Assembly (NCBI GenBank): GCA_045106815.1
Contig: JBGCFG010000079.1
Span: 1-64,000 of the forward strand
DNA from: JAUIAI01 sp045106815
GTDB lineage: Bacteria > Pseudomonadota > Gammaproteobacteria > Burkholderiales > Burkholderiaceae_E
Direction of reading: 5' to 3'
DNA length: 64,000 bases
The position numbers and the translations under genes are program-made. The notes beneath the pieces are model-generated. The model did no database searches, had not been told where the DNA came from, and saw nothing but the letters and a program-made list of their open reading frames with translations. This document shows positions 7,590-15,581 of the stretch, piece after piece (positions within the stretch are counted from its first letter, which is position 1; every line of letters starts with the position of its first letter).

Positions 7590-8867
7590 CTAGTCCTGAA
7601 CGGTCGCGATTCCGCCAGAGTTGCCTGCCGCGCGCCTGCGCCGCTCCTGAGTATCAGGCCCGCCTTCAGAACTCAGGTCGAACCCCTTGGACGACTGCGC
7701 ATCAATGTATTGGTCCCGCCCTGCCGCTTTTGCAATGTAAACGCGTCGATCAGCCGCTGCGATTAGGTCATTCATACGTTTACCATCAACGAGTGTGCTA
7801 GCAATGCCGATGGATACGCTTAACGACGGTGAATCGTCGGTTTCATTAATACGTAGAGCTCTCGTCGCGGCGCATATCTCGGCCGCTACTGCGCGCGCCT
7901 CTTCGGCCGTACTCAGGGGAAGCAACAGACAAAACTCCTCGCCACCATAGCGTCCAATAATGGCATCGGGCGGTGTTGATTCCTGCAATAACTGACCAAA
8001 CTGGCTCAAGACCTTGTCGCCTGTCACGTGCCCAAGCGAGTCATTGATGTGCTTAAAGTGATCAAGGTCTAACATCATGAGCACTGATTCCCGGTCCGAC
8101 TTGCGCCGACCGCGCGCCACCGTGATCAGCTCACGCTGAGCTGACTCAAAGAAGTTACGGCGCGAGAACAATCCGGTCAGTGAGTCAATATTGGCAAGCT
8201 TGACATACTCCGCGCTGATACGCCCATTCACCACGCCAATCAGCACCATCGCAAACACCATGGGCGTTATGGCTGCGATTGCCACCATGAATTCAAACAG
8301 GAAGCTGCCGCCAACCATGCCCGCCTGTTTGACCTCGACTCCGACCGTCAGCGTTTCAACGAATCGAAAACCCTGCAGCCCGGCGAACATCAGGCAAAAC
8401 ACAATGCCCCATAGAAGCGGCACTCGGGTGTCTGTGCCTAATCGGGAAACCAGCAGCGGCACAAGCGCCAGCCCGATGCCGCCTTGTACGACTGACGTCA
8501 TCATGATCCGGTGGTCATGATGCTCAATAGACGTGCCCCAATAGAGTTGGATCGCGACAATCACGCCAGCGATCAGCAAAATTGGCACAAGGTGCGTCGT
8601 GCGATCCACTAGCTGCCGGACAGCGGCGTAGAAGATCAGCGCCCCCGCCACGTTAGCAGCATTGGCAACTGGAATTGACAGGAAATCCGGTATCGCTCCG
8701 CGCAATGAAATGAGCAGCATGGTCAAGCCCAGAAAAAACTCACCGAACGCCGCCATCAGCATGCCGGTTCGGGAAGGCTTGTGAACATCGCGCATCGACC
8801 AGAGCATGATCGCGCACACGATAGACGTGAGGGCGGCGACCAAAAAGACGGATCGAATATCAAACAT
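7590..8867 (-). CDS. Membrane diguanylate cyclase (GGDEF domain)
   Basis: The 425-residue protein has about six or seven hydrophobic segments in residues 1-215 and a C-terminal GGDEF domain (about 245-395). The domain carries DSLTGLFSRRNFFE, LDLDHFKHINDSLGH and the active site RYGGEEF, so synthesis of cyclic di-GMP from GTP is expected. The position where the RxxD product-inhibition site normally lies reads STPPD, so that site appears absent. The membrane part probably senses a signal, but no known sensor domain name is certain. An arginine-rich tail of about 30 residues (ERRRRAAG) follows the catalytic domain. Confidence 0.88.
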   Translation of the reverse strand: MFDIRSVFLVAALTSIVCAIMLWSMRDVHKPSRTGMLMAAFGEFFLGLTMLLISLRGAIPDFLSIPVANAANVAGALIFYAAVRQLVDRTTHLVPILLIAGVIVAIQLYWGTSIEHHDHRIMMTSVVQGGIGLALVPLLVSRLGTDTRVPLLWGIVFCLMFAGLQGFRFVETLTVGVEVKQAGMVGGSFLFEFMVAIAAITPMVFAMVLIGVVNGRISAEYVKLANIDSLTGLFSRRNFFESAQRELITVARGRRKSDRESVLMMLDLDHFKHINDSLGHVTGDKVLSQFGQLLQESTPPDAIIGRYGGEEFCLLLPLSTAEEARAVAAEICAATRALRINETDDSPSLSVSIGIASTLVDGKRMNDLIAAADRRVYIAKAAGRDQYIDAQSSKGFDLSSEGGPDTQERRRRAAGNSGGIATVQD

Positions 8868-9065
8868 TCGGACTCACAGGAGAAGACCGCTCGTGCTTTT
8901 TTTGGAACCCGAACAATACGGGCAAGTTTTGTGCAATCACCGAATACCTTGTTACAAATAGCGCAGGCATACGCATTTTGGCTTATTGTTTTTTTTAATT
9001 AATTTCAGCCAAACTTTGTTTAAAGCTATACTCAGATCAATGCCCCAAGCGCGGCTCTGGCAACT

Positions 9066-9554
9066 TCAGATGGGTGCTGCCAGTTCTATCCCCAAAACGG
9101 GTAGCAAGCGACCCTTGATGCTTCCCGACGGGCTCTCGCCAATGCGAATGGCTCCCATTCGTTCATAAAAAGGCCTCGCGCTGGGGTCAGACTGAATTTT
9201 GAGAGACTTGATCCCACTTAGCCTCAGCACATTCATCGCATGCGATATCAACTGGCGACCAACGCCCTGCCCGATGAGGCTGGGGTCGACAAAGAGAGCT
9301 TCCAACTCAGCTTGCTGCGGGCCCAACCGGCCCAGGGCATAAAAACCGAGCAGCTTGTCCAAATCTGCTGGTTCGCCGGTGCCCACCATATAGGGCCAAG
9401 GGGCCTGGGCAATGTCAGCCGGGGCTACGCTGAGTTCCTCGCGACAAGCCGCCATAAACGCTTCGTCATAACCCCAGTAGGCTTTTGAGCGAAGAGCCAG
9501 ATCGCTCAATATGGGCGCCTCTGCTTCAAGGGCCGGTCTGATAACGAGATTCAT
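9066..9554 (-). CDS. GNAT family N-acetyltransferase
   Basis: The 162-residue protein starts MNLVIRPALEAEAPILSDL and has the acetyl-CoA loop DPSLIGQGVGRQLISHA, followed by a strand and helix ending ARPFYERMGAIRIG, as in GNAT acetyltransferases. The substrate is unknown. The ATG at 9554 overlaps the stop of the upstream membrane-protein gene (ATGA), implying translational coupling; a longer upstream reading would overlap that gene entirely and is rejected. Confidence 0.85.
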   Translation of the reverse strand: MNLVIRPALEAEAPILSDLALRSKAYWGYDEAFMAACREELSVAPADIAQAPWPYMVGTGEPADLDKLLGFYALGRLGPQQAELEALFVDPSLIGQGVGRQLISHAMNVLRLSGIKSLKIQSDPSARPFYERMGAIRIGESPSGSIKGRLLPVLGIELAAPI

Positions 9555-9934
9555 TGGGCAAACCAGCAAAGTAGTGCGACCAGCAATAGGCCAATCCAGC
9601 CGGGATGCTTGGCCTTTGTTCCGACCAGAACCAACAAAGAAGATCCACTCATACCGAAAGCCACCGCATTCAAGAAAAAGTCTCTCATCTGAACCGCCTC
9701 TGCCGGCCATGCGAGCCGCAGCAAAATGGCAGCAATGACGAGTCCGAATACGGTCAGTGAATGCCAACTCGCCCACAGAATTCTGACATGCGACTCATGC
9801 AAGGGCCCGGCTATTTTGCTGGGTACAACACCGCCTTGCCGCAGCTTGGAAAAGATGAGCTTTTCGCCCAGGGCCGAATGCACCGCGCCAACCACAACTG
9901 CCAGCATCGCCGCGAGCACCAATGTCAGTTGCAC
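9551..9934 (-). CDS. Small integral membrane protein, unknown function
   Basis: The 127-residue protein is strongly hydrophobic with four likely membrane helices (about residues 3-20, 50-75, 85-105 and 108-125). It has a conserved-looking GAVHSALGEKLIF loop and an ILWASWHSLTVFG segment. I do not recognise the function. It lies between two GNAT genes and shares a 4-base stop/start overlap with the downstream one, so it is almost certainly expressed. Confidence 0.7.
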   Translation of the reverse strand: MQLTLVLAAMLAVVVGAVHSALGEKLIFSKLRQGGVVPSKIAGPLHESHVRILWASWHSLTVFGLVIAAILLRLAWPAEAVQMRDFFLNAVAFGMSGSSLLVLVGTKAKHPGWIGLLLVALLCWFAQ

Positions 9935-9944
9935 ACGTTAACCT

Positions 9945-10403
9945 TCACTTTTGATCGTCGACGATGAGACGTTTGCCCAGAGAAGTTACCGGATCTCGTG
10001 AAAAGCCAAGTGCTTCATAAAATGCAAGTGTTGCTTGATTCCCTGCCCGCACCTGCAAGTTGAGCTTCGGGCAGCCGGCAGCAATTAGTGAGGCCTCAAC
10101 CGCCGCCATCATCCCTCGACCATACCCCCGACCCTGCCGCGAAGGCAAGACCGCCAGGTAATTCACCCAGCCTCTATGACCATCAAAACCGGCCATGACG
10201 CTTGCGCAGATGACATCAGCGCTCACGCCAACCAGAAAGAACTCAGGCTGAATGGTGAGCTTACGATCAATATCCAGCCCAGGATCATTCCAGGGCCGGA
10301 CAAGGTCACAATCACACCAAAGCTGAATCACCGCTTCACGATCGGCCTCGCGAAAGGGTCGGATCTCCCAGTCAGTGCGCGACTCTTCATCGGCGGCTTG
10401 CAA
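9945..10403 (-). CDS. ypeA: YpeA-type GNAT acetyltransferase
   Basis: The 152-residue protein closely follows Escherichia coli YpeA in layout: IRPFREADREAVIQLW, CDLVRPWNDPGLDIDRK, GFDGHRGWVNYLAV, the acetyl-CoA loop RQGRGYGRGMM, GCPKLNLQVR and a final SLGKRLI. YpeA is a predicted acetyltransferase of unknown substrate. The N-terminus here is about ten residues longer than the E. coli protein, so the start may be further in. It ends 10 bases before the membrane-protein gene and begins 5 bases after the YghU stop, suggesting one transcript. Confidence 0.85.
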   Translation of the reverse strand: MQAADEESRTDWEIRPFREADREAVIQLWCDCDLVRPWNDPGLDIDRKLTIQPEFFLVGVSADVICASVMAGFDGHRGWVNYLAVLPSRQGRGYGRGMMAAVEASLIAAGCPKLNLQVRAGNQATLAFYEALGFSRDPVTSLGKRLIVDDQK

Positions 10404-10408
10404 GATTG

Positions 10409-11278
10409 CTAGCCCTCTAGCTTGTCTTGCGTGCGTAGCTCAAAATCACTGGCGTCGTGACGTTCACGCAACTGGCCTTCAAGTGGCCCCATGGCTTTAT
10501 TAACCATCACGCCGCGCTTGACCGCCGGGCGCTCATCAATCTCTTTTGCCCAGCGCATCACGTGCTTGTAGGACTCTGCCTCCAGAAACTCGGCAGCTTC
10601 ATACACAACATTGAGAACCAGTCGACCGTACCAAGGCCAGATAGCAATGTCGGCAATGGTGTAGTCATCACCACAAATGAAACGATTCTCAGCCAACTGA
10701 CGGTCAAGGACATCGAGCTGACGCTTGGTTTCCATCGTAAAACGATCGATACAGTACTCAATGTGGAACGGCGCATAGCGATAAAAATGCCCGAATCCGC
10801 CACCCAGATAAGGGGCACTGCCCATTTGCCAGAACAACCAATTCAGGCACTCAGTTCTACCCGCTGGATCACTCGGGATCAATGCGCCGTGCTTCTCAGC
10901 GAGATAAAGCAAGATGGAGCCAGACTCGAAGACCCGAGTGGGCTTAGCGGTCGAGTGGTCAGCAAGGGCCGGAATCTTGGAGTTCGGATTGACCTCGACA
11001 AACCCGCTGCCAAACTGCTGTCCTTCGCCGATCATGATGAGATGGGCGTCGTACTCAGCGCCAGTATGACCGAGCGCGAGCAACTCTTCGAGCATCACAG
11101 TGACCTTGACGCCATTGGGTGTCGCCAGCGAGTACAACTGCAAAGGGTGCTTACCGACAGGTAAGTCCTGATCATGAGTCGCGCCAGCAATCGGTCGGTT
11201 AATCTTCGACCAACGGCCACCGCTTTCGGCGTCCCACTGCCAGACCTTGGGCGGGGTGTATTCGGTATTCTCACTCAT
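10409..11278 (-). CDS. yghU: YghU-type glutathione-dependent disulfide-bond oxidoreductase
   Basis: The 289-residue protein (E. coli YghU is about the same length) has TPPKVWQWD at the start, HPLQLYSLATPNGVKVTVML and a thioredoxin-like glutathione-S-transferase domain with NPNSKIPAL and FESGSILLYLAEK. A C-terminal helical domain contains DYTIADIAIWPW. The family has GSH-dependent disulfide reductase activity with two glutathiones bound. The start is ATG at 11278; a 12-residue longer reading is less like the family. It leads a minus-strand group with ypeA. Confidence 0.9.
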   Translation of the reverse strand: MSENTEYTPPKVWQWDAESGGRWSKINRPIAGATHDQDLPVGKHPLQLYSLATPNGVKVTVMLEELLALGHTGAEYDAHLIMIGEGQQFGSGFVEVNPNSKIPALADHSTAKPTRVFESGSILLYLAEKHGALIPSDPAGRTECLNWLFWQMGSAPYLGGGFGHFYRYAPFHIEYCIDRFTMETKRQLDVLDRQLAENRFICGDDYTIADIAIWPWYGRLVLNVVYEAAEFLEAESYKHVMRWAKEIDERPAVKRGVMVNKAMGPLEGQLRERHDASDFELRTQDKLEG

Positions 11279-11344
11279 GAGGGATTCAGTCCTGCGAGGT
11301 TGGAAACCTTGCATTATCGCAGCTATGCGCTACAAGCCAGATAA

Positions 11345-11827
11345 TCAACCTGCGGTTGCTGATGATGTTGGATGAGCCGACCCGACTGACTTCTCAAGCA
11401 AGCGATAACCCGCACGGTCTTCAAACCCAGTGTGGCGATAAAAGCGGATTGCGGGTTGGTTTTGATCTGACACCTGCAGCGATAAGTTCGAGCAGCCAGC
11501 TATTGTCGCGGCCGCCTCCGCTTCGTTTAGCATCGCATGACCCAGGCCGGCACTCCGGTATGGTTCAGCGATAAAAAACTCATCGATCTCGGCAGTGAGA
11601 CCCTGATGCTCGAGACTGAAAACATAAACAACCAAAAGATAGGCCACCGCCTCGTCCTGCTCAAGAGCAACCCAGCCCTGACCCAGACGTTTATCGGAAA
11701 GCAAATTGGACAAAGGTGCTTCAATGGCTGACTCGCTAAATCCAGGCAAATCTTCAAAAGCCCAGTACTGTTGAATCAGCGGCATGATGGCTTTTGCATC
11801 AAGGGCTGTGGCTTCACGAATCAACAT
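11345..11827 (-). CDS. GNAT family N-acetyltransferase
   Basis: The 160-residue protein has an N-terminal IREATALDAKAIMPL strand-helix unit, the acetyl-CoA loop EPYRSAGLGHAMLNEA and a C-terminal QPAIRFYRHTGFEDR, all standard GNAT features. ATG at 11827 has GGGAG five bases upstream and is preferred to the in-frame GTG at 11833. Substrate unknown. It lies 15 bases downstream of the TraB-like lipoprotein gene and is likely co-transcribed with it. Confidence 0.83.
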   Translation of the reverse strand: MLIREATALDAKAIMPLIQQYWAFEDLPGFSESAIEAPLSNLLSDKRLGQGWVALEQDEAVAYLLVVYVFSLEHQGLTAEIDEFFIAEPYRSAGLGHAMLNEAEAAATIAGCSNLSLQVSDQNQPAIRFYRHTGFEDRAGYRLLEKSVGSAHPTSSATAG

Positions 11828-11842
11828 GCTCACTCCCGCGTT

Positions 11843-12826
11843 TTAGTTTGAAAGGCCGGCCGCCTCGCAATTCTTCTGTAGTGAAGCGCCACGGGCTTGC
11901 AGCAGATTCAGCACCCCTTTCGGTCCGCCCATGTGCGCTGCCCCAAGGGCGATGAAGTGCGATCGCTGATCTGCCTTGAGCCGGCTCACTATCCGGTCTG
12001 CAATTCTTGGGTTACGTCCATCAGCCATCAAGGGAACAGACATCGACATGTAGTTGCCATGAGCTCGCACCCTAGCATCGAAATCGTCCCAGTTTGCGCT
12101 ACCAAACGCCGCATACTGCAAACGCAACGCATCCAGAAACTGGCTGCGTTGCGTCTCGTTCCCAATGTAGGTCATCAAGCTTTGAAACGTCTTTTCCCAA
12201 TCGTGTGTGGCGACTTGATTGAACACCAGAATCTGTTCCCTGATCAGTTCGATTCCATCAATCTGAGTTTTGCCGCGCCTGGCTGCTCGAACAAATTGAG
12301 CATCAAGACTCACCCCCTGGGGCGGCGGAAAACCAACCAGGCCTTCAAGCACCTGAAACACCACGATTGGGCTTAATCGCTGCCACTTCTCGCGCTGCAG
12401 ACGGGGATCTTTGCGAAACTGCGCATCTATTTGCTCTGCCACTTTGGCAGTCAAAGGCGGGACAAGCTGACCGATTGACCGGTGCAAGCGCCTGTTATCG
12501 ATCAACTCCTCCCTGATTGGAGGCAGTGTCGCCTCCAGTAGCAGCACATCGCTCTTTTCAACGAGCGCCTTTACCTGATCCGACACTTCCACTTTGAAAA
12601 ACAGCGGCACATGATTCGAACCTGTGATGTAGTGTTGGGCCGCCGAGCCGGCAACATTCAGACAATAGATGCTGTCCAAGCGCGCCGAATCTGTCACCTT
12701 GGTCTCGGCTGGCTGAAGTGCTCCACTTGCCCTGCGCGCATCAGGACCAGCTGGTTGCGTAGCGCATCCGGCCATCAACACGCCAACGATCAGGCAGGCG
12801 AATCTCTTTTGGACTCGTTGCAGCAT
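11843..12826 (-). CDS. TraB/GumN-family lipoprotein
   Basis: The protein of about 327 residues begins with a lipoprotein signal ending LMAGC, so it should be lipid-anchored. The body resembles the TraB/GumN family (haem-degrading ChaN/EreA-like fold of unclear activity): an N-terminal HYITGSNHVPL segment in place of the usual GxxH motif, central ERLSPIVVFQVLE-like helices and a C-terminal HFIALGAAHMGGPKGVLNLL. The match is strongest at the C-terminus, so the assignment is moderate. The start ATG is at 12826; an in-frame TTG lies two codons upstream. Confidence 0.65.
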   Translation of the reverse strand: MLQRVQKRFACLIVGVLMAGCATQPAGPDARRASGALQPAETKVTDSARLDSIYCLNVAGSAAQHYITGSNHVPLFFKVEVSDQVKALVEKSDVLLLEATLPPIREELIDNRRLHRSIGQLVPPLTAKVAEQIDAQFRKDPRLQREKWQRLSPIVVFQVLEGLVGFPPPQGVSLDAQFVRAARRGKTQIDGIELIREQILVFNQVATHDWEKTFQSLMTYIGNETQRSQFLDALRLQYAAFGSANWDDFDARVRAHGNYMSMSVPLMADGRNPRIADRIVSRLKADQRSHFIALGAAHMGGPKGVLNLLQARGASLQKNCEAAGLSN

Positions 12827-12835
12827 GCTCAACCG

Positions 12836-13378
12836 CTATTTAATGACTTCAATTTTGCCATCGCCATAGTCGCTACGGCATCGTGCGCCCACCTTTAGCA
12901 CGCCATCGGTTTCAACGTAGACGGTTGCCTCAACCCTCAGGATCGTGACCAGGTTTCGCCCTATTTCGATGGGCTTACCGTTTGACGCGTAGCCGGCCGG
13001 ATGATTAAACACCTGGCTCAACACCAATGCTGCCGCATCCGCCTGCTTCTGCGTATCCCATTCAAAGTCCGCAAAACCACCCTTCATTAACTTCAGGTTG
13101 TTGGCGCACTCCCGGTCAGTTCCTTCACCCTGGAACTTTCCAAGCAACACGATCAGGTTGTCGTTCCACAGGTATTCAGCGCTGCCGCCCAGGTATGGAA
13201 TATCAAACAAGGTCAACGATTTAAACGTGTCGAGCTTGCGCCTGATTTCGATCATGCCCCAGTCAAACACCGTCAATGGACGGCTCATGAGGTTTCGCGG
13301 CGTCTTTGAGGGCGCGGCGGTTAAGACTGTCGTTAGGGACATCAAAATGACAGCAATAAACAATCTGGTCACAAGCAT
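12836..13378 (-). CDS. Exported hypothetical protein
   Basis: The 180-residue protein has a Sec-type signal peptide (LFIAVILMSLTTVLTA then AP). The mature part holds two widely spaced cysteines (in DRECANNL and GARCRSDY) that could form a disulfide. I do not recognise the family. It stops 10 bases before the TraB-like lipoprotein gene starts and probably shares its transcript, so both may act in the envelope. Confidence 0.6.
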   Translation of the reverse strand: MLVTRLFIAVILMSLTTVLTAAPSKTPRNLMSRPLTVFDWGMIEIRRKLDTFKSLTLFDIPYLGGSAEYLWNDNLIVLLGKFQGEGTDRECANNLKLMKGGFADFEWDTQKQADAAALVLSQVFNHPAGYASNGKPIEIGRNLVTILRVEATVYVETDGVLKVGARCRSDYGDGKIEVIK

Positions 13379-13410
13379 CGGAATTTCTTCAAAAAAAGAC
13401 TAACGGCCAA

Positions 13411-13427
13411 CTGGCTAGACTAGCCAG
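13411..13427. repeat. Perfect 17-bp palindrome between minus-strand genes
   Basis: CTGGCTA and TAGCCAG flank a GAC loop. The site lies downstream of the peptidyl-tRNA hydrolase gene and upstream of the exported hypothetical gene, both on the minus strand. It could be a weak terminator or an operator; a run of seven T on the minus strand follows only about 14 bases further, too far for a standard intrinsic terminator. Confidence 0.4.
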
Positions 13428-13481
13428 ACAGCATTTGACCACTGAGACGACCGACAAACAAGGGAGGCGACGTCGAACAGG

Positions 13482-13898
13482 CTAATAAGGCACAAGCCCC
13501 CCCGTTACCTCGTCGATTTTCTCAGCCGGGTCGGGGCCAATCGCACACGCAGTCAGGGTGGGTACGCCGGCAAACTCTGTTCGCCCGCTGTCTCTGATCA
13601 AGTGGCTCTTCAAGCCTAGGGCCAGCGCTCGTTCATGAAGGTCTTTCAATTCCTGCTCAGAATTGACCCGCAGGCAAACTTTGGCCATTCCCTTCTCCAC
13701 CCAGGCGGCAGCTGACGGATCAAGCGCGATCTCGGTGCTCGTCGTCCCAGCCCCGCGCAGTCTGCCGACCAGAAACTCCATCGACGCATGCGAGCCCTGA
13801 GCAATTTCCTTGCCCCGACGCATCTTAAGATCTTTTCTTATCAGGATGACTTGTTTGATTCGCACACCGCGTAAACCCAATCGACTGTCTCTATCCAA
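13482..13898 (-). CDS. Peptidyl-tRNA hydrolase, PTH2 (archaeal/eukaryotic) type
   Basis: The protein of about 138 residues has the PTH2 layout: KQVILIRKDLKMRRGKEIAQ, GSHASMEF, a central KVCLRVNSEQEL strand and the C-terminal block HLIRDSGRTEF, VPTLTACAIGPDPAEKID. PTH2 enzymes cleave the ester in peptidyl-tRNA. The family is standard in archaea and eukaryotes and occurs in only some bacteria, alongside the usual Pth. Start is uncertain: TTG at 13898, or GTG at 13865, which begins nearer the family's N-terminus. Neither has a strong ribosome site. Confidence 0.8.
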   Translation of the reverse strand: MDRDSRLGLRGVRIKQVILIRKDLKMRRGKEIAQGSHASMEFLVGRLRGAGTTSTEIALDPSAAAWVEKGMAKVCLRVNSEQELKDLHERALALGLKSHLIRDSGRTEFAGVPTLTACAIGPDPAEKIDEVTGGLVPY

Positions 13899-13934
13899 GG
13901 TTAACTTGCCGAATAGTCTACGCGTATCGCTCCG

Positions 13935-14762
13935 TCAATTACTGCCAGCTCCCTCGGCCGCAAAAGATCGGGCCAACTCTTCATCGAGTTCTTGATAGAT
14001 CCGACGCTCAAGAGACCGAAACTCATTCGAAGTGGAGTCACGGGGGTGCGGCAGATCAACTGACACGATTTGCTTCAATCGCCCGGGGCGCGCCGTCATG
14101 ACCAGAATTCTGTCGGCCAGAGTTACGGCTTCTGGCACCGAGTGCGTAATAAACACAATCGTCTTCTTGTGTTCGCGCCAGATGCGCAACAACTCGCCCT
14201 GCAAAAAGCGCCGAGTCAGCGCATCAAGCGCGCCAAAAGGCTCGTCCATAAACACGACCGAGGGTTGCACTGCAAAGGTCCTCGCGATGGCAACTCGCTG
14301 CTTCATACCACCCGATAACTCGGACACACGTTTTTGGGCGAATTCGGATAGACCGACAAGCTTAAGGTACTCAGCAACAATGGGCTCACGATCACGCCGG
14401 GACCTACCCTGACACTCCAAACCGAACGCGACATTGTCTTCAACTGACAGCCACGGAAACAAGGCATAGCTTTGAAACACCATGCCGCGGTCCGGATCTG
14501 GAGCCGCAATAATCTGACCATCAACAAAGAGTTGGCCACCCGAGGGGGTTTCGAACCCCGCCAGCATTTTGAGCAAGGTACTCTTGCCACAACCGGACGG
14601 GCCAACGATCACAAGAAACTCACCTGGCGAGATCTCAAGACTGAGAGGGTGCAAGGCCTCAACCGAGTCGCCCGAATGACTTTGATAAGTCTTACAAACC
14701 TCATCGATAACCAGCGCCTTACCCTCAACTGGCGGCGTTTGCCCGGTCGCTACGATTGCCAT
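13935..14762 (-). CDS. ABC importer ATPase, SsuB/TauB type
   Basis: The 275-residue ATPase has Walker A GPSGCGKST, Q-loop in MVFQSYALFPW, signature LSGGMKQRVAIAR and Walker B VVFMDEPFGALD. It has the size and sequence style of nitrate/sulfonate/taurine/pyrimidine-precursor importers. ATG at 14762 with AGAGG upstream overlaps the end of the permease gene by 13 bases; an upstream in-frame start would overlap it further. It is the last gene of the minus-strand order binding protein, permease, ATPase. Confidence 0.92.
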   Translation of the reverse strand: MAIVATGQTPPVEGKALVIDEVCKTYQSHSGDSVEALHPLSLEISPGEFLVIVGPSGCGKSTLLKMLAGFETPSGGQLFVDGQIIAAPDPDRGMVFQSYALFPWLSVEDNVAFGLECQGRSRRDREPIVAEYLKLVGLSEFAQKRVSELSGGMKQRVAIARTFAVQPSVVFMDEPFGALDALTRRFLQGELLRIWREHKKTIVFITHSVPEAVTLADRILVMTARPGRLKQIVSVDLPHPRDSTSNEFRSLERRIYQELDEELARSFAAEGAGSN

Positions 14763-15538
14763 TCGAACCTCTTGTTCAAGCTTCTGAAAAACGCGTCGAA
14801 ACAAACGCCCAGCACGCCAATGACGATCATGCCAACCAACACCTGATCAGCCCGCAATATTTCCATGCCATTGGCGATCAGGTAGCCAAGTCCGGATCTC
14901 GCCGCCACCAGCTCTGCCGCAATAATCGCCGCCCAGCCAGTGCCGAACGAGATGCGTAAGCCCACGGCAATACTGGGTAGCGCGGCAGGCAGAACAACCT
15001 TGCGAAACAGTTTGAAGCCAGAGCCGGTGCCCATGACCTGGCCTGCTTGAATGAACACCGGATCAATGCCCTTCACGCCGGAGACTGTCGCCAACAAAAT
15101 TGGAAAAAAGGTCCCGACGAACACAATGAAAACTTTGCCAGACTCGCTAATACCGAACCAGAGAATCGCAAGTGGAATCCATGCCAATGGAGAAATCGGC
15201 CTGAGTAACTCGATGACCGGATCAACCAGCCGCTCAAGCGACTTTGACCGCCCCATGGCCAGGCCAAGCGGTATCGCGATGGCCGCCGACAAGAGCCAGG
15301 CCACAGTGACCCGGGCCAGACTCACACCCGCATGTAGAAATATCTCGCCGCTGGCAACCAAAGAAGCGAAGCCAACCGCAACATCCCAGGGAGGTGGCAA
15401 TATTGAAGGATGTGGCTGGCTTACCCAAATGACAATTTGCCAGACCACACCTATCGCGATAGCAGCATAGAGATAGGGTAAGCCTCGTGCAATCCAGCGG
15501 GGCGCAATTGATTGCGCGTTTGAGGTGGTGGCGCTCAT
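14750..15538 (-). CDS. ABC importer permease, SsuC/TauC type
   Basis: The 262-residue protein has about six membrane helices and the coupling motif (EAA loop) around IQAGQVMGTGSGFKLFRKVVLPAALP given here in two parts: the conserved GTGSGFKLFRKVVLPAA helix and the preceding QAGQ. This is the permease subunit of an SsuABC/TauABC-type importer. It follows the binding-protein gene by 43 bases and overlaps the ATPase gene. The transported compound is unknown. Confidence 0.9.
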   Translation of the reverse strand: MSATTSNAQSIAPRWIARGLPYLYAAIAIGVVWQIVIWVSQPHPSILPPPWDVAVGFASLVASGEIFLHAGVSLARVTVAWLLSAAIAIPLGLAMGRSKSLERLVDPVIELLRPISPLAWIPLAILWFGISESGKVFIVFVGTFFPILLATVSGVKGIDPVFIQAGQVMGTGSGFKLFRKVVLPAALPSIAVGLRISFGTGWAAIIAAELVAARSGLGYLIANGMEILRADQVLVGMIVIGVLGVCFDAFFRSLNKRFEWQS

Positions 15539-15581
15539 CAGAGGGCGCCACCAATGTCAAAACACCGTTGGTAAAACAAGA

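Noticed and set aside
8930..9020. AT-rich stretch as possible mobile element boundary
   Set aside because: Only a T-rich promoter-like region; no terminal repeats or target duplication.
13411..13427. Intrinsic terminator after the PTH2 gene
   Set aside because: The stem has no adjacent T run on the transcribed strand, so only a palindrome is reported.
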